A stretch of 64,000 bases of DNA, from positions 49,263,492 to 49,327,491 of the forward strand of contig OZ020589.1 of assembly GCA_963971535.1 (NCBI GenBank), in the 5' to 3' direction. This document shows, one piece after another, positions 1 to 9,552 of this stretch. The position numbers and the translations under genes were made by a program. Origin of the DNA: Notolepis coatsorum (taxonomy: Eukaryota; Chordata; Actinopteri; Aulopiformes; Paralepididae). The notes beneath the pieces are model-generated. The model did no database searches. It saw only the letters and a program-made list of their open reading frames with translations, and had not been told where the DNA came from. Position 1 is the stretch's first letter. Each line of letters starts with the position of its first letter.

Positions 1-1966
1 CGTTGTGGGATGAGTCGTGTTGTGTTACGAGGTTAAGCAAGGTCTGCAACGTACACTCGGTAATAGGTTCTATTTAGCTTGATGCTCCACATGCAGGTAG
101 AACTGGTGTTATTCCATTGCTTGAACTAAGTATATGTGTTTCACAATGCTGTGTTGTTTAGTTGCAGTAATACTCGTACACACACATTTCACGGCCTAGC
201 CGTTTACTCTCTGTTACAAAGGATCAGATTAAACCGAATATATATATTTATTGATTGATATATATTGCATAATATTTGTATATCGTTTGATATCCCTTGT
301 ATATTCCTTGTACATATACACGGAATATCCCTTTAGCCTAGTACAGACCATAATATTTCATTCTCCTATTGGACAGCGGTCCACAGGCGCCAAGGCCATG
401 CCTCCAGAGTCAGGTTCAAAGCCACCGTCAAGACATGTCTGTACATGCCCGGCCTTGCCCAAGAATACGAGACAGAAATGAGGTTGGCACTAGATTGTTC
501 GCCGTGCATATAAATATGGCGCAGGTGAATACAGAAGCACTTAGAGAAACTTAGTGTTGTTACCCAATAAGTTGAAGCCTCACCCACGATACGACGTGCG
601 GTGAAGTATGGCCTGTTTGGCCCCAAATAGAGCATTGAGACCGCGTGCGAATTAATAACTGAATTGTCAGAGTTTGGCGCTATACCGTCGAGTGCGACAT
701 ATTTCTATTAAGTCAGTAATAGTCTATTTGTGTATAGTGTATCGTGCGGCTAAAGTTCTACAGTGACCAGCATCACCAACGCTTCCTCGTATCAGCTAGA
801 GAGCTTATCCAGGCTGGGCTGCTTTCATGGCGCTTTCACCCGAGGAGCCCTAGACGAGAACCGTGTGGACATGTACACTGGATTAATCTACCCGACGACT
901 ACATAGCCCTTTGCGGCTGGATTATATTTGCTTTTGGTCCTGTGATTAATGGAGCGGAGAATCGCCGACGCCTACACGTGTGTGGGATTTACCCTGAGAG
1001 GAGCCACGTCGAGTCTGCGCCTCAGAGAGCCTGAGGCAGGCTAGCTTTCTTCCCTGTGGATCTACAGGCTACGGAGAACAGCTGTATTCGTCTGCGGATC
1101 AAGATCTTATTGCACCGTCTCCCGTACTCGGAGTCTCTTTATCATCGTTGACCCAGGCTCTACTACCGACAGATCCTCTACCCCTGCTGGCTTACAACCG
1201 GGGGGACCCTTCCAGTATCTCCCGCTATATATCACTAGTGTACCATAGATATAATTCCCTAAGATTCAGGTTGTATAATTACCTCCTGCGTAACCAGAGA
1301 ATGGACATTCATTATTGATTTGCCTACGCACATTCCTTTGCCTTATAAGCGCATCCAAAGTAAAATAGAGAAGTATATTATGTACCTTTTGCTGCAATAA
1401 ATACTTAATTATAACTTTGTGTGGAACCGATTCATTGTGGGAAGTGTTCATCATATATATATATCATGTACTGTATGGCCAGTAATTAAAGTACATAAGA
1501 CGGTAGTGGTTTAATGATACCATACTTATCAATACAGTCAGGGAATTGTACCCCTCAGTTACACTCTCGATCAGCGTTTTTCCTATGTACGACATAGTCA
1601 ACGGGTATAGGATTCACGCACAGGCGACTTGTGTTTTGTTGTAAAACCTTTACACATTTTGTGGGTAGCGGACATTGTATTAGCTTCGCTATGCATTGCT
1701 TTCTACCGGAGGTTTTTCAAGATGCTACGGTTGTTTTTCTGTGTGTAGGGATAAAGGGTGTTTTTTCGGGAGGGGGTGTCGAATAAACCCCTCCTTTCCC
1801 ACTTGATTGGTTTAGGGGATTTTTGATCTCTTCTGCTGAGCCAGTCAGGGCCAAGCCAGTGCTTGGCAGGGGGGGGGGGGGAGGGGTATTCTACCGACTC
1901 CTATTACATGACAGGAGCCGGCAGGTTTCCTCGCCCGTTGTAGCGGTGTTGCTATGGCGACGCCTT
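1..1966. other. Unassigned region, no gene recognised
   Basis: I see no recognisable protein family, RNA gene or repeat hallmark here. A TATA-like stretch (catataaatatgg) lies near 508. A 97-codon open frame at 744-1034 resembles no family I know. Near 1765-1800 a G-rich and a C-rich arm flank an AATAAA, which could form a hairpin around a polyadenylation-like signal. A G-run lies at 1869-1880. The 360-1230 part looks like mixed, non-simple sequence and could be an old LTR or retroelement leader, but I found no matching terminal repeat in the window. Confidence 0.4.
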
Positions 1967-2481
1967 CCATGAGCTGGTGTCTTTTTTTTTTTGATCCACT
2001 TTTTCTCCCATTTTTCTATATTTTCTCCCATCCCAATTTCGTATCATCCAATTCAACCCTCCCCTGTCACGAACGCTGTTTCTTGCCTCCCACAAGCCGG
2101 CTGCAATGTGGACTAAGTCATACATAGCACAAGTCCCCTCCGGTACTTGAGGTAACAGCAGTCGCATCTTTTCACCTGTGCAGCTCGATCTCTCAGTGTC
2201 GAGGAGTAACGCGTGGGAGGCTCACGCTGCCCCCGACACTTCCTGATTCTACTGCGCAGGCGCACCAACCGACTTGTAGGAGTCGCTTGTTCACAACGTT
2301 CGATCCTCACCCTTCAGTTTTCCCTCCCCGTAATACGGCCAATGTGTATTACTGCGGACGACCAGCTAAACTGAAAACAATGTGGAGAGCTGGATTCGAA
2401 CACGCGAATCCTAGCGTCTCCACACTGGTGGCGAGTGCCTTGCCCACTACACCACCTAGCCGCCCCATGAGCTGGTGTCTT
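1967..2481 (-). mobile_element. tRNA-derived SINE, full length, with 17-bp target-site duplication
   Basis: The insertion is bounded by identical 17-bp direct repeats (ccatgagctggtgtctt) at 1967-1983 and 2465-2481. The element itself is 1984-2464. Read on the minus strand it begins with a tRNA-like head: an A-box-like stretch (tggtgtagtgg) followed by a B box (gttcgaatcc, reverse complement near 2393-2402). It ends in an A-run, seen as the T-run just after 1983. A diverged relative lies at 23175-23640, including the shared block taacgcgtgggagg. Perfect duplications and an intact tail suggest fairly recent RNA-mediated insertion. Confidence 0.85.
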
Positions 2482-2894
2482 AAAGATGTCGAGGTTAGGG
2501 CGTAGGGCTCACAGTTCTGCTGCGCCCGATTTATGTGTCAACTTGAGTCGATTGGTCACGTGACTCACAGTTTACATATCTTTTTCATGACTATGGTCTC
2601 ATGTGGGAAGGTGTTTCTGGGAGGGTCTGGTCTTACACAAAGAGTGACTGGATTAAAATCATGTGAAAACAGGTTTTTTACTCCCAGCTGTGCAGTTGGG
2701 TCATACGGGTGATGCTTTTTCTTTATTTTTATAAAGAGTTGAATGTGTCTATATGGATTGGAAATGAGGGTCCCTGATGGAAACAAGACTAACGTCTTTC
2801 TCAGGTCTGCCTCCCCTTAACCAATTGTGTGTATTGCCGTACTGGGTTGTACCCTTTCTGCAGTCTGTTGGGTAAACTTTTTCATTCATTCATT
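2482..2894. other. Unassigned spacer
   Basis: No gene or repeat family recognised. A short (attc)n tract at 2881-2896 sits at the edge where similarity to the 5S/IR element begins, and may mark the breakpoint of that truncated copy. Confidence 0.4.
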
Positions 2895-3526
2895 CATGGA
2901 GTTGATTGCATCTCACCCCTCTTGTCGTTCCCCTGGGCGTCTTGGGGATTCAATATGGTGGTCTAAACGGCCTATTGTTGATGTGGGTATGTCAAAACGC
3001 ACACATAGTGCTAGCTCAGGATGTGCTTTTGGGGCATTGGCTGACTGGCGCGCCTTGATTGCTTGGGGTTGAAACAGCGTTTTTATGAAGCAATTGGGAT
3101 GGGTTTTTTTTCCTCTTCCGACACCCTGTGTGGTTGTCGATGGGTTCCCGTTCATGTCAGGGGATGATGACGGAATGGGTCTGGACATATGGGGAAGGAT
3201 CTCACGCCCTAGGGGTGGGCCACCGGGCGCGGTTCGTACCGACACGTCTGGGTGGCGCCTTCTTTTTATGTTGGGATCAACACGCATATCTGCCCCTTCT
3301 CCTGGGGTTGGCAGGTCGGCGTGATTAGGGCACGGGACTGGTTCTGGTCGCGCTGGTCCAGATCAGTTGCACCCGTTGTCCGCTGGGGATGCAGATCTGC
3401 TGTTCTGGTACCCTGAGGGACTTGGGTTTTTTTCAGGGGGAAAAATGCTAGGTCGGTCCGGGTGTCACAGGGTTGAGCGTTATGGAACCCTTGTTGGGTG
3501 CGTTTGTATTCTGCACTGTCGTAATG

Positions 3527-3650
3527 GCTTACGGCCGTGCCAACCTGTACGCGCCCGATCTCGTCGGATCTCGGCCACTGTGCAGGTTGGTCTTGGTTGG
3601 TACTTGGTTGGGTGACCTCCTGGGAATACCGAGTGCGGGGTGCTGGGGCT
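3527..3650 (+). ncRNA. 5S rRNA-like segment of copy 1, followed by a T-run
   Basis: The opening (gcttacggcc), the core (cgcccgatctcgtc, gatctcgg) and the 3' control region (tacttgg, tgacctcctgggaatacc) match vertebrate 5S rRNA. The helix between ccaacctg and caggttgg is kept although its bases differ from normal 5S. The box A area (cactgtgcaggttgg) is diverged. Six Ts at 3660-3665 would end a Pol III transcript of about 135 nt. Known cases of 5S sequence in mobile elements (SINE3 of zebrafish, AmnSINE, plant Cassandra) show that a 5S promoter can be recruited. Transcription here is inferred, and this is not a functional ribosomal 5S gene. Confidence 0.75.
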
Positions 3651-4701
3651 GGTCTTCCATTTTTTACGCTCTTCTCTTGCGCTTGGCGCAGAGGGGCCTG
3701 TTGGGGTGGTTTTAACCTCCTCGGGGGACCCTGTGCTCCCCGTATCACCGGGCCCGGTCCGGGGTAATGTTCGTTGACCCGTAGGCCCGGGATAGCCCTG
3801 TTGGAAACCAGAACGCGGGCTGCGGCGGTGCCGCAGGTGTGTTTTTGGGGTTTCTTTCCTGAGGGGTTATGGGACCAACCATTGCATGGGGTAATGCCTA
3901 GGTGGTTGGTTCTCTGGTGTGTTGCTGCAGTGTCAACTCCCGGTTCTCCGGTTGAGGGTGCCCCTGCACGTTCATGACGTCTGCCGATCGTATGGGCCTT
4001 CTCTGTGGAGGCTTGGTTATGCGACAACGCCAGCATACGCCCCTTCCGCCGGGGCGGCTGTGTTCAGCTGTCCTTCTGGCGCCTGCCTCGTCCGCAGTCT
4101 CCAGGCTTGGGTTGACAGCCTGTTGCCTGGTCTTTTTTCCCGGTGCACTGCCTGCTTCCGTTGGTTAACTCTTGTGTGTTACGACCATGCTGTCTGCCTG
4201 TTGCAGGGCCTGTGTTCCAGGCGGTGTACTGTTGGGGAGGACAGGGCCCGCTCGGCTGAGGGGCCTTTGTCCGAATACGCTGGCGATGTGGGGGGCGGGG
4301 TCACTAGGTGCCCACCATGGACTTCTCCGGGCCCCCATTCCAGGGAGTCCAGTCCTTTTGGTGGGTCTGGGTCTTCCTTCGCGCTCCGCTGCTACGGCCT
4401 TGCCACGGGGTTGGGTTTGCCCTTGATCCCGTGATTCTGGGGGCAGTAACGAGGTTGTTTCCTACGTTCGTTCCCGGGTGGCATGCGGGTTGTGCGTGCG
4501 TGTAGTCGTGGGGTCAAGCCACGGTCTGCTCACCCTGTGCGTTGAGTTGCTTGAGTGCCTCTTCGCGCGGTCGGGTCCGTCGCCCTCTCGGTAGACCTCT
4601 AATAGGGAGGGTGCCCTCCATTAGGGGCGGTCGGGGGGGCTCGGCCCTCCCTGTTCTGTTGGTTGTGGGGGGCCTTCAGCGGGGTGTATTTGTCAGCCAG
4701 C

Positions 4702-4747
4702 GGCTCCGCTTGGCCTCCCTTTGTGCAGTGTGATGCCAAGCAGAGCC
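4702..4747. other. Conserved hairpin at the left end, copy 1
   Basis: Arms at 4702-4714 (ggctccgcttggc) and 4735-4747 (gccaagcagagcc) pair over 13 positions with one G:T-type pair and a 20-nt loop. Copies 2 and 3 have hairpins at the same place with different stem sequences. Confidence 0.75.
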
Positions 4748-4760
4748 CCTAATGGAACAG

Positions 4761-5056
4761 AACGTTAGGTTATAGCTATAACCAAGTTCTGTTAATTAGG
4801 GGTGACGCTTGGCATCAGACGGCCGCTGCAGCCCTTGACCTCACCTTGTGGTGAAAGCTTGGGAAGGAGGAGAGCAGGTGACCACACACCTGCTTATGAA
4901 GGTAAGCTGATGAGGGGTGTGGTCAGACTAATACTGGTATTAAAGGTACATTTGTGGAATTTATTCAGTGCGCGTGCACGTACGCGAGGGAGTGCAGTGT
5001 GATGCCAAGCGTCACCCCTAATTAACAGAACTTGGTTATAGCTATAACCTAACGTT
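4761..5056. repeat. Inverted-repeat unit of copy 1
   Basis: Two arms of 57 bp, 4761-4817 and 5000-5056, are perfect reverse complements. Each outer end carries aacgtta followed by the exact palindrome ggttatagctataacc. The enclosed ~180 bp corresponds to the inverted right-end copies in the units of copies 2 and 3 (acacctgcttatgaagg, aatttattcagtg). The matching right end of copy 1 itself is missing. Confidence 0.85.
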
Positions 5057-5480
5057 TTCTTCACAAATAATTACTGCAGGCAATACTGCAGTGCAGGCCT
5101 GCTCAGAGCTGTCAATTTTGGCAATTTTTGAAGAAAAAAAAATTCACTGGCATTTTTTTACAGAGGAAAACATTTATTAAACAAAAATAATAATAATAAT
5201 AATTTAAAAAAAATATATATATATAGTTTTTTTTTTTTTTTTTTTAATATATATGTATATGTAAATTAATAATAATTATGAATTATGAGTGAATTTGTGT
5301 TTCACTTGTTGTCATAGAGAAACCTCCACTGGTGGATACTGTGATATGTGATACTGTGAATAATGTATATTTCAGTGGATACTGTGATACTGTGAATAAT
5401 GTATACTCAGTAGATAGTAAATTATAACACTACCTTATGCATACTGCACCTTATGTGACACTGTGAATAATGTGAATATT
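5057..5480. other. AT-rich spacer with short direct repeats
   Basis: Contains runs of A and T (5200-5245) and a short duplicated phrase (gtggatactgtgatac ... gtgaataatgtata) at 5332-5405. No gene seen. Confidence 0.4.
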
Positions 5481-5648
5481 CTTTTTCAGCTAGTTAGATA
5501 GTAAATTATATTGACCAAATTGACCTAATTGTTTACACTGCCTGTGTTGTTTTTACTACCTGTACCACCCCCCCCCCCTTCCCCCATGCTGCTATGATGC
5601 CTGAATTTCCCCAAGGGGATCAATAAAGGAATATCTTATCTTATCTTA
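5480..5648 (+). mobile_element. LINE 3' end (fish type)
   Basis: The phrase gaatttccccaaggggatca followed by ataaagg and a short tandem tail (atctt)n at 5626-5648 is the well-known 3' terminus of a fish LINE of the Jockey superfamily. Only the 3' untranslated end is present. The C-run at 5569-5582 belongs to it. Confidence 0.65.
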
Positions 5649-6331
5649 AGTACTTGAGGTTTGTAAAGAAAAGTAATTTAATTATGCTATTTAAATATGT
5701 ACAAACAAAATAAATTAAAGAATGAATGGATCAGTAATATCAGTAATGTAGTGAGTGCATGAGTGAGTCAGTGTGTGGTGTGTGTAAATGATAATATGAG
5801 AAACAACCAAACCAAATTTAAACAAACAAAATGTCAGGACCAGCTTGGAGGAGAGACAGACAGACAAATGGAGAAGTCAGGCCTTTTAACACAGGTGTGC
5901 TTCCTCCTCCTGACACACCTGCACAGGTGCGTCTGATTGCCAGTCTGTGGATGACAGACAGGTTAATGGAGATATCCAGGTATATCCCTGAGTCAACCTG
6001 TAGGAGAGGGATGGGGTTGTCACCCCCCCCCCCCCCCCCCCCATAAGAGCGGAGAACACTGTGGTACCCCGCCAAAACGCACACTTTATACTAATAACAA
6101 AACAATATCAAGCATAACCATCTAACTGTTCCCTACAACACCATCCCTCCAGCACCTTCCGATTTTAATCATTCACTTGCTGTACCTCCAAATCTACGTT
6201 CCACCATCCCTACAGCACTCCACTCCTCTGCAACCTTGAACCCTAGGAGCATTTTAAGAGAGAGTATAGAAGAACAGAGGGACAGCAGAAGCACAAATAA
6301 ACAACACAACAATTAATTATCCACATTAAAC
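5649..6331. other. Region downstream of a Gypsy RNase H fragment, unassigned
   Basis: Contains a 19-20 nt C-run at 6021-6041 and a region rich in aggtgtg/cacacct around 5890-5935. It lies 3' of the Gypsy fragment on the minus strand and might include old Gypsy untranslated or LTR sequence, but I found no paired LTR. Confidence 0.3.
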
Positions 6332-7376
6332 CTAGAAGGCGCGAAAGAGAGCGTCAGCAATGACGTTTTCAGTGCCTCTAATATGGCGAACATCCAAATG
6401 ATATGGCTGCAAAAATAATGCCCATCTCATCAACCGCTGATTGGTGTTTTGGAAAGAAGGCAGACAACTGAGGAAGTACAGAGTCCAACAACACCTGCTG
6501 GTCCAATTTTACACTGCCATAATTCAAAGTATCCTCACCTCATCCATCACAGTCTGGTACGGTTCCACTGACAAACACACCAAACACAAACTCCAACGCA
6601 TCATCAAGACAGCCTCCAAAATAATTTGCTGTCCCCTCCCCTCTCTGGACTCCATCTACACCTCACGCACAGTCACCCGCTCTGTTAAAATAGTCAACGA
6701 CCCCTCTCACCCAGCACACCACTTATTCCGCACATGCCCTCAGGTCGCTACAGGTCCATTCTAACCAGACACACACGCTTCACAAACAGTTTTTTCCCCA
6801 CAGCAGTCCGAACACTGAACACCCTGGCCCGCCCCCCTTTGCACAGACGGGCAAGCATCTGTCACTGACTGACACTGTTACCGTGACTGTCCTATATGTA
6901 TTTATGTGTATATGTTTTTGACGTTTTTGATGTTTGATGTCTGTTTCATGTTTGATGTAACCAGTGCTCAACATCTGTACCGAAAACAATTACCACCAAC
7001 CATCGTTGTGTCGCATTAAAGTATCTTGTATCTTGTATCTTGTCTTGTAAGTGAGAGGATTGTGATCCGTGTATACGACCAAAGATGTCCCAGAACTAAC
7101 ATACACATCAAACTGTTGCAATCCCCAAATCAACGCTAAAGCCTCCTTCTCAATGACTGAATAATTTAACTGATATGACGTAAACTTTTTTGAGAAAAAC
7201 CCTACCGGCCTTTCCACCCCCACATCATCATCAGCCTGCAGCAACACTGTTCCAGCGCCCACATCACTGGCATCAACCTGCAATATGAAAGGCTTCTCAA
7301 ACTGTGGTGCTGCCAACACCGGAGAAGAACATAGAATGGGGTTGTCACAAAAGCAAACAATCTCAGCCATTACTTT
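6332..7376 (-). pseudogene. Gypsy pol fragment (RNase H), split by a LINE
   Basis: On the minus strand 7376-7050 encodes the start of a Gypsy RNase H (SSPVLAAPQF, LQVDASDVGAG, then NYSVIEKEALALIWGL and VVYTDHNPLT). The domain resumes at 6451-6332 with NQRLMRWALFLQ and ENVIADALSR before a stop. Between the halves sits a plus-strand LINE tail (6452-7048). The catalytic Asp of the VDASD motif, the Glu of EKEAL and the Asp of YTDHN are visible. Neither the RT upstream nor the integrase downstream is present, so this is an isolated remnant. Confidence 0.8.
6452..7048 (+). mobile_element. LINE 3' fragment inserted in Gypsy
   Basis: A 108-codon frame (6441-6764) encodes the C-terminal part of a Jockey-superfamily LINE RT protein (QLRKYRVQQHLL, FYTAIIQSILTSSITVWYGS, then DPSHPAHHLF). 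It is followed by a 3' untranslated region ending in gcattaaagt and a tandem (atcttgt)n tail at 7020-7048. A frameshift after 6740 moves the last residues of the ORF. The 5' truncation and tail are typical of incomplete reverse transcription. Confidence 0.75.
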
Positions 7377-7668
7377 AAATTGTAATTCCGGATTTTTTTT
7401 GGCAGTCTGAGAGTTGTATGTTGAGTTGTTTTTCTGTGGAGGACATCTTCAGTTTTGCAGGATTTTTGGAGAAAGCATGGCACTTGAGACAAAACACACT
7501 ATATCCTATATTTTTTTGTGGCCATCTTGGTCTATATGTCATAATTTGTAATTTGTCAAGTATACAATTATATACTATATTGTTTATGTGTCTTGTAAGC
7601 CCAATTATGGGTTGGGCATACACCTGTATGTAAGACAATAAAAAACATCAAATCAAAAAATCTAAAAA
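7377..7668. other. Unassigned AT-rich stretch ending in a poly(A)-like tail
   Basis: Ends with acaataaaaaacatc and A-rich sequence at 7635-7665, which looks like the 3' end of a retroposed element on the plus strand. No coding similarity recognised. Confidence 0.35.
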
Positions 7669-7669
7669 C

Positions 7670-8040
7670 TTTAGTTGTGAATGATATAGTATCCGCCCTA
7701 GACAAAAGAAAACATTGTGTTGCCCTATTTGTAGATCTGTCAAAAGCATTTCACCGCTCTCTTCTTTTACAAATACTATACAGCATTGGCTTCGATGCAA
7801 ATGCTTGCAGTTGGTTTCAGAGCTATTTGTCAGATGCCCAGTCACAAATCTTGCGCATTACAAAAGTCATCTTATATATTATTTATATTAATAATATTGG
7901 CTGTCAAGTTCATCTTTATGTGGATACCACAATTGGCTATTGTATTGCTGACTGTATTGCTTGACACTGAGAACTGCAACTCTCCTTTAATGTTTTGCAA
8001 GATGCACTCATTTAATCTTAAATGGGAATTCCGGTATCTT
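7670..8040 (+). pseudogene. LINE reverse transcriptase fragment
   Basis: The frame from 7677 reads NDIVSALDKRKHC, VALFVDLSKAF, then SIGFDANACSWFQSYLSD, which is the palm/finger region of a Jockey-superfamily LINE RT. The segment between this and YINNIGCQVHLYVDT is deleted, so the GxPQG motif is missing and YADD is altered to YVDT. It is related to the LINE split by copy 3 of the 5S/IR element (44834-46290). Confidence 0.7.
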
Positions 8041-8137
8041 TAAACAACCCTATTTTTCCATCATGTGGGGTCTAAATTACTAATACGGACCACTGTTTTT
8101 ATAATTGGTCCAGTATCGAGGGAGATCGCTTCAATGG

Positions 8138-8376
8138 TAAATGCATTTATATATCGCTTTTATCCAAAGCGCTTTACAACTTATGCCTCACATTCACCCA
8201 TTCATTCATATATTGACGGCAGAGGCAACCATGCAAGTTGCCAACCTGCCCATTGGGAGCAGTTAGGGGTTAAGTGTCTTGCTCAGGGACACTTCGACAC
8301 ACTGCCTGGAGGAGCTGGAATCAAGCCGGGAACCTTCTGATTACCAGACAACCGTTCTACCTCCTGAGTCACTGTT
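8138..8376 (-). mobile_element. Fish tRNA-derived SINE with LINE-like tail
   Basis: On the minus strand the tRNA-like head lies at about 8376-8300. It is followed by the conserved body (read on plus: gcagaggcaaccatgcaagt, cccattgggagcagttaggg, aagtgtcttgctcagggaca). The 3' end (taaatgcatttatat plus gcgctttacaa) matches the L2-type tail used for LINE-assisted mobilisation. This is a very common fish SINE. Confidence 0.8.
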
Positions 8377-8760
8377 GGTTCAGCCGCAAAGCGGGCTGTA
8401 ATGTAATCACACAGGGCAAACATGCAAGTCAAAGTATGTCCACTAAAATACAGGCTCAGATTGTATTGTCATTATATGTGTGTAAAGGATCCCTACGGAG
8501 ATAGATCTTTGTGTTTACGCTGTAAACACTGTAAACTGTAAATGTTCTGAAACTGAAAGCTATTACAACTATTAAACCAATAAATTGCAGATGTTTATAT
8601 ATAGGCTTAACTCAAAATGTCTTTAGTTATTTAGAGACACTTGCAGCTTGCAGCTACCTGTGCCCCAATGCTAATAATGCTAACCTGCCATTTTAAAGGA
8701 GCTGAGGGACTAATGTCTAAACGGTTTCCTCCAGTCTGTTTGGTGTACAAATATAAACAA
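8377..8760. other. Unassigned spacer
   Basis: No gene or repeat hallmark seen. Confidence 0.35.
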
Positions 8761-8762
8761 CT

Positions 8763-8931
8763 AGGGGTGCCCTGGTGCCACACCACGTTAAGACCCATGC
8801 TGCGGTCCTGGATTGGAATCCGGCCCAGAACATGTGTTGCATGTCCTCCCCGATTTCTCTCTCTGACTGTCCTATCAATAAAGCACAAAATGCCCTAAAA
8901 AATATCTTAAAAAAAAAAGAAAGACATATAA
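8763..8931 (+). mobile_element. Fish SINE with A-rich tail
   Basis: A B-box-like stretch (gattggaatccggcc, near 8812) is followed by the hallmark body and tail of a common fish SINE (ctgtcctatcaataaagcac, aaaatgccct) and an A-run at 8910-8926. The A box end is eroded. Confidence 0.65.
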
Positions 8932-9552
8932 GCAGCTAAAACTCTAAATGACATAGTCCTTTAAATGGATATTTCACTTTAGCAGAACTAAGTACATCTA
9001 CAAGTACATCTACAGTCACTGTTGTCCGCAGTCAGCACCACCCGAACCTGTTCGCTGTTTACAAACAAACCGTGTTCGAGCCAATCAGCAATACCAACTG
9101 AGTCACGTGACTAAGTTACCTCGGACCTCCGCGAGCTGCTGCTCTAAAAGAATACGACGGGCCTCTCTGGAGAAATCATGGTACTCCCCTGACTCAAAGT
9201 AGTTTCAAACCAAAACGGCTGCATGTCATTTCGACAAATCAGTATGGCTGTGAGTGTCTTTCACCTTTTACATATCTAGCTTTGGCATGGATTGATTGTT
9301 TAGATCGCTAGCATGGCTAACAAATGCAAATATATTGTCTGTCCCGTTGTTCTGACCAGGATTACGTTCCTTTCTGCTCCGGGAATGCGCACACACACTG
9401 AGTCTGATGTATACAGCGAACAGGTCAGGCGTCATTCACTTCCATTCATTTTGGGGACCTAGAGAGGGCCTCTGTGTCATCTGACTGATCTATCTGACTG
9501 TCCTTCACATATCTCGAGAACCATTCATCCGATAAGACTTCACACTTAAAGT
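8932..9552. other. Unassigned; right part belongs to a repeat interrupted by a LINE
   Basis: The last ~40 bp (tatctcgagaaccattcatc, then cttcacactt) belong to a fish repeat whose continuation (ggtgtattagggaggaccc) appears at 11745, directly after the LINE at 9553-11740. Related phrases recur at 11840-11900, 20990-21070 and 21330-21370. Confidence 0.45.

Larger units (their letters stand above)
2895..5056 (-). mobile_element. 5S/IR family element, copy 1 (right part missing)
   Basis: On the minus strand this aligns end to end with 14099-16340. In order it has the ~290-bp inverted-repeat unit (5056-4761), the left end with its hairpin (4747-4702), GC-rich non-coding body, the 5S-like segment, and a conserved block around 3100-2895. 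Similarity to copy 2 stops near 2895, so the right end is missing. Open frames, such as the one antisense to the 5S segment at 3266-4036, are not kept across copies and I do not call them genes. The body is GC- and CpG-rich compared with the AT-rich flanks. I could not place the family in any known transposon class. Confidence 0.8.

Noticed and set aside
744..1034. 97-codon frame in the first kilobase
   Set aside because: No family recognised, no promoter or splice evidence; too short to call a gene.
3527..3650. Functional 5S rRNA gene
   Set aside because: Box A and the terminal helix are too diverged, and the segment lies inside a repeated element; called 5S-like only.
3266..4036. 256-codon minus frame in copy 1, partly matched by a plus frame in copy 2 (15693-16163)
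   Set aside because: It runs antisense through the 5S-like segment, and copy 3 breaks the frame with indels in an otherwise conserved block, so conservation is not at protein level.
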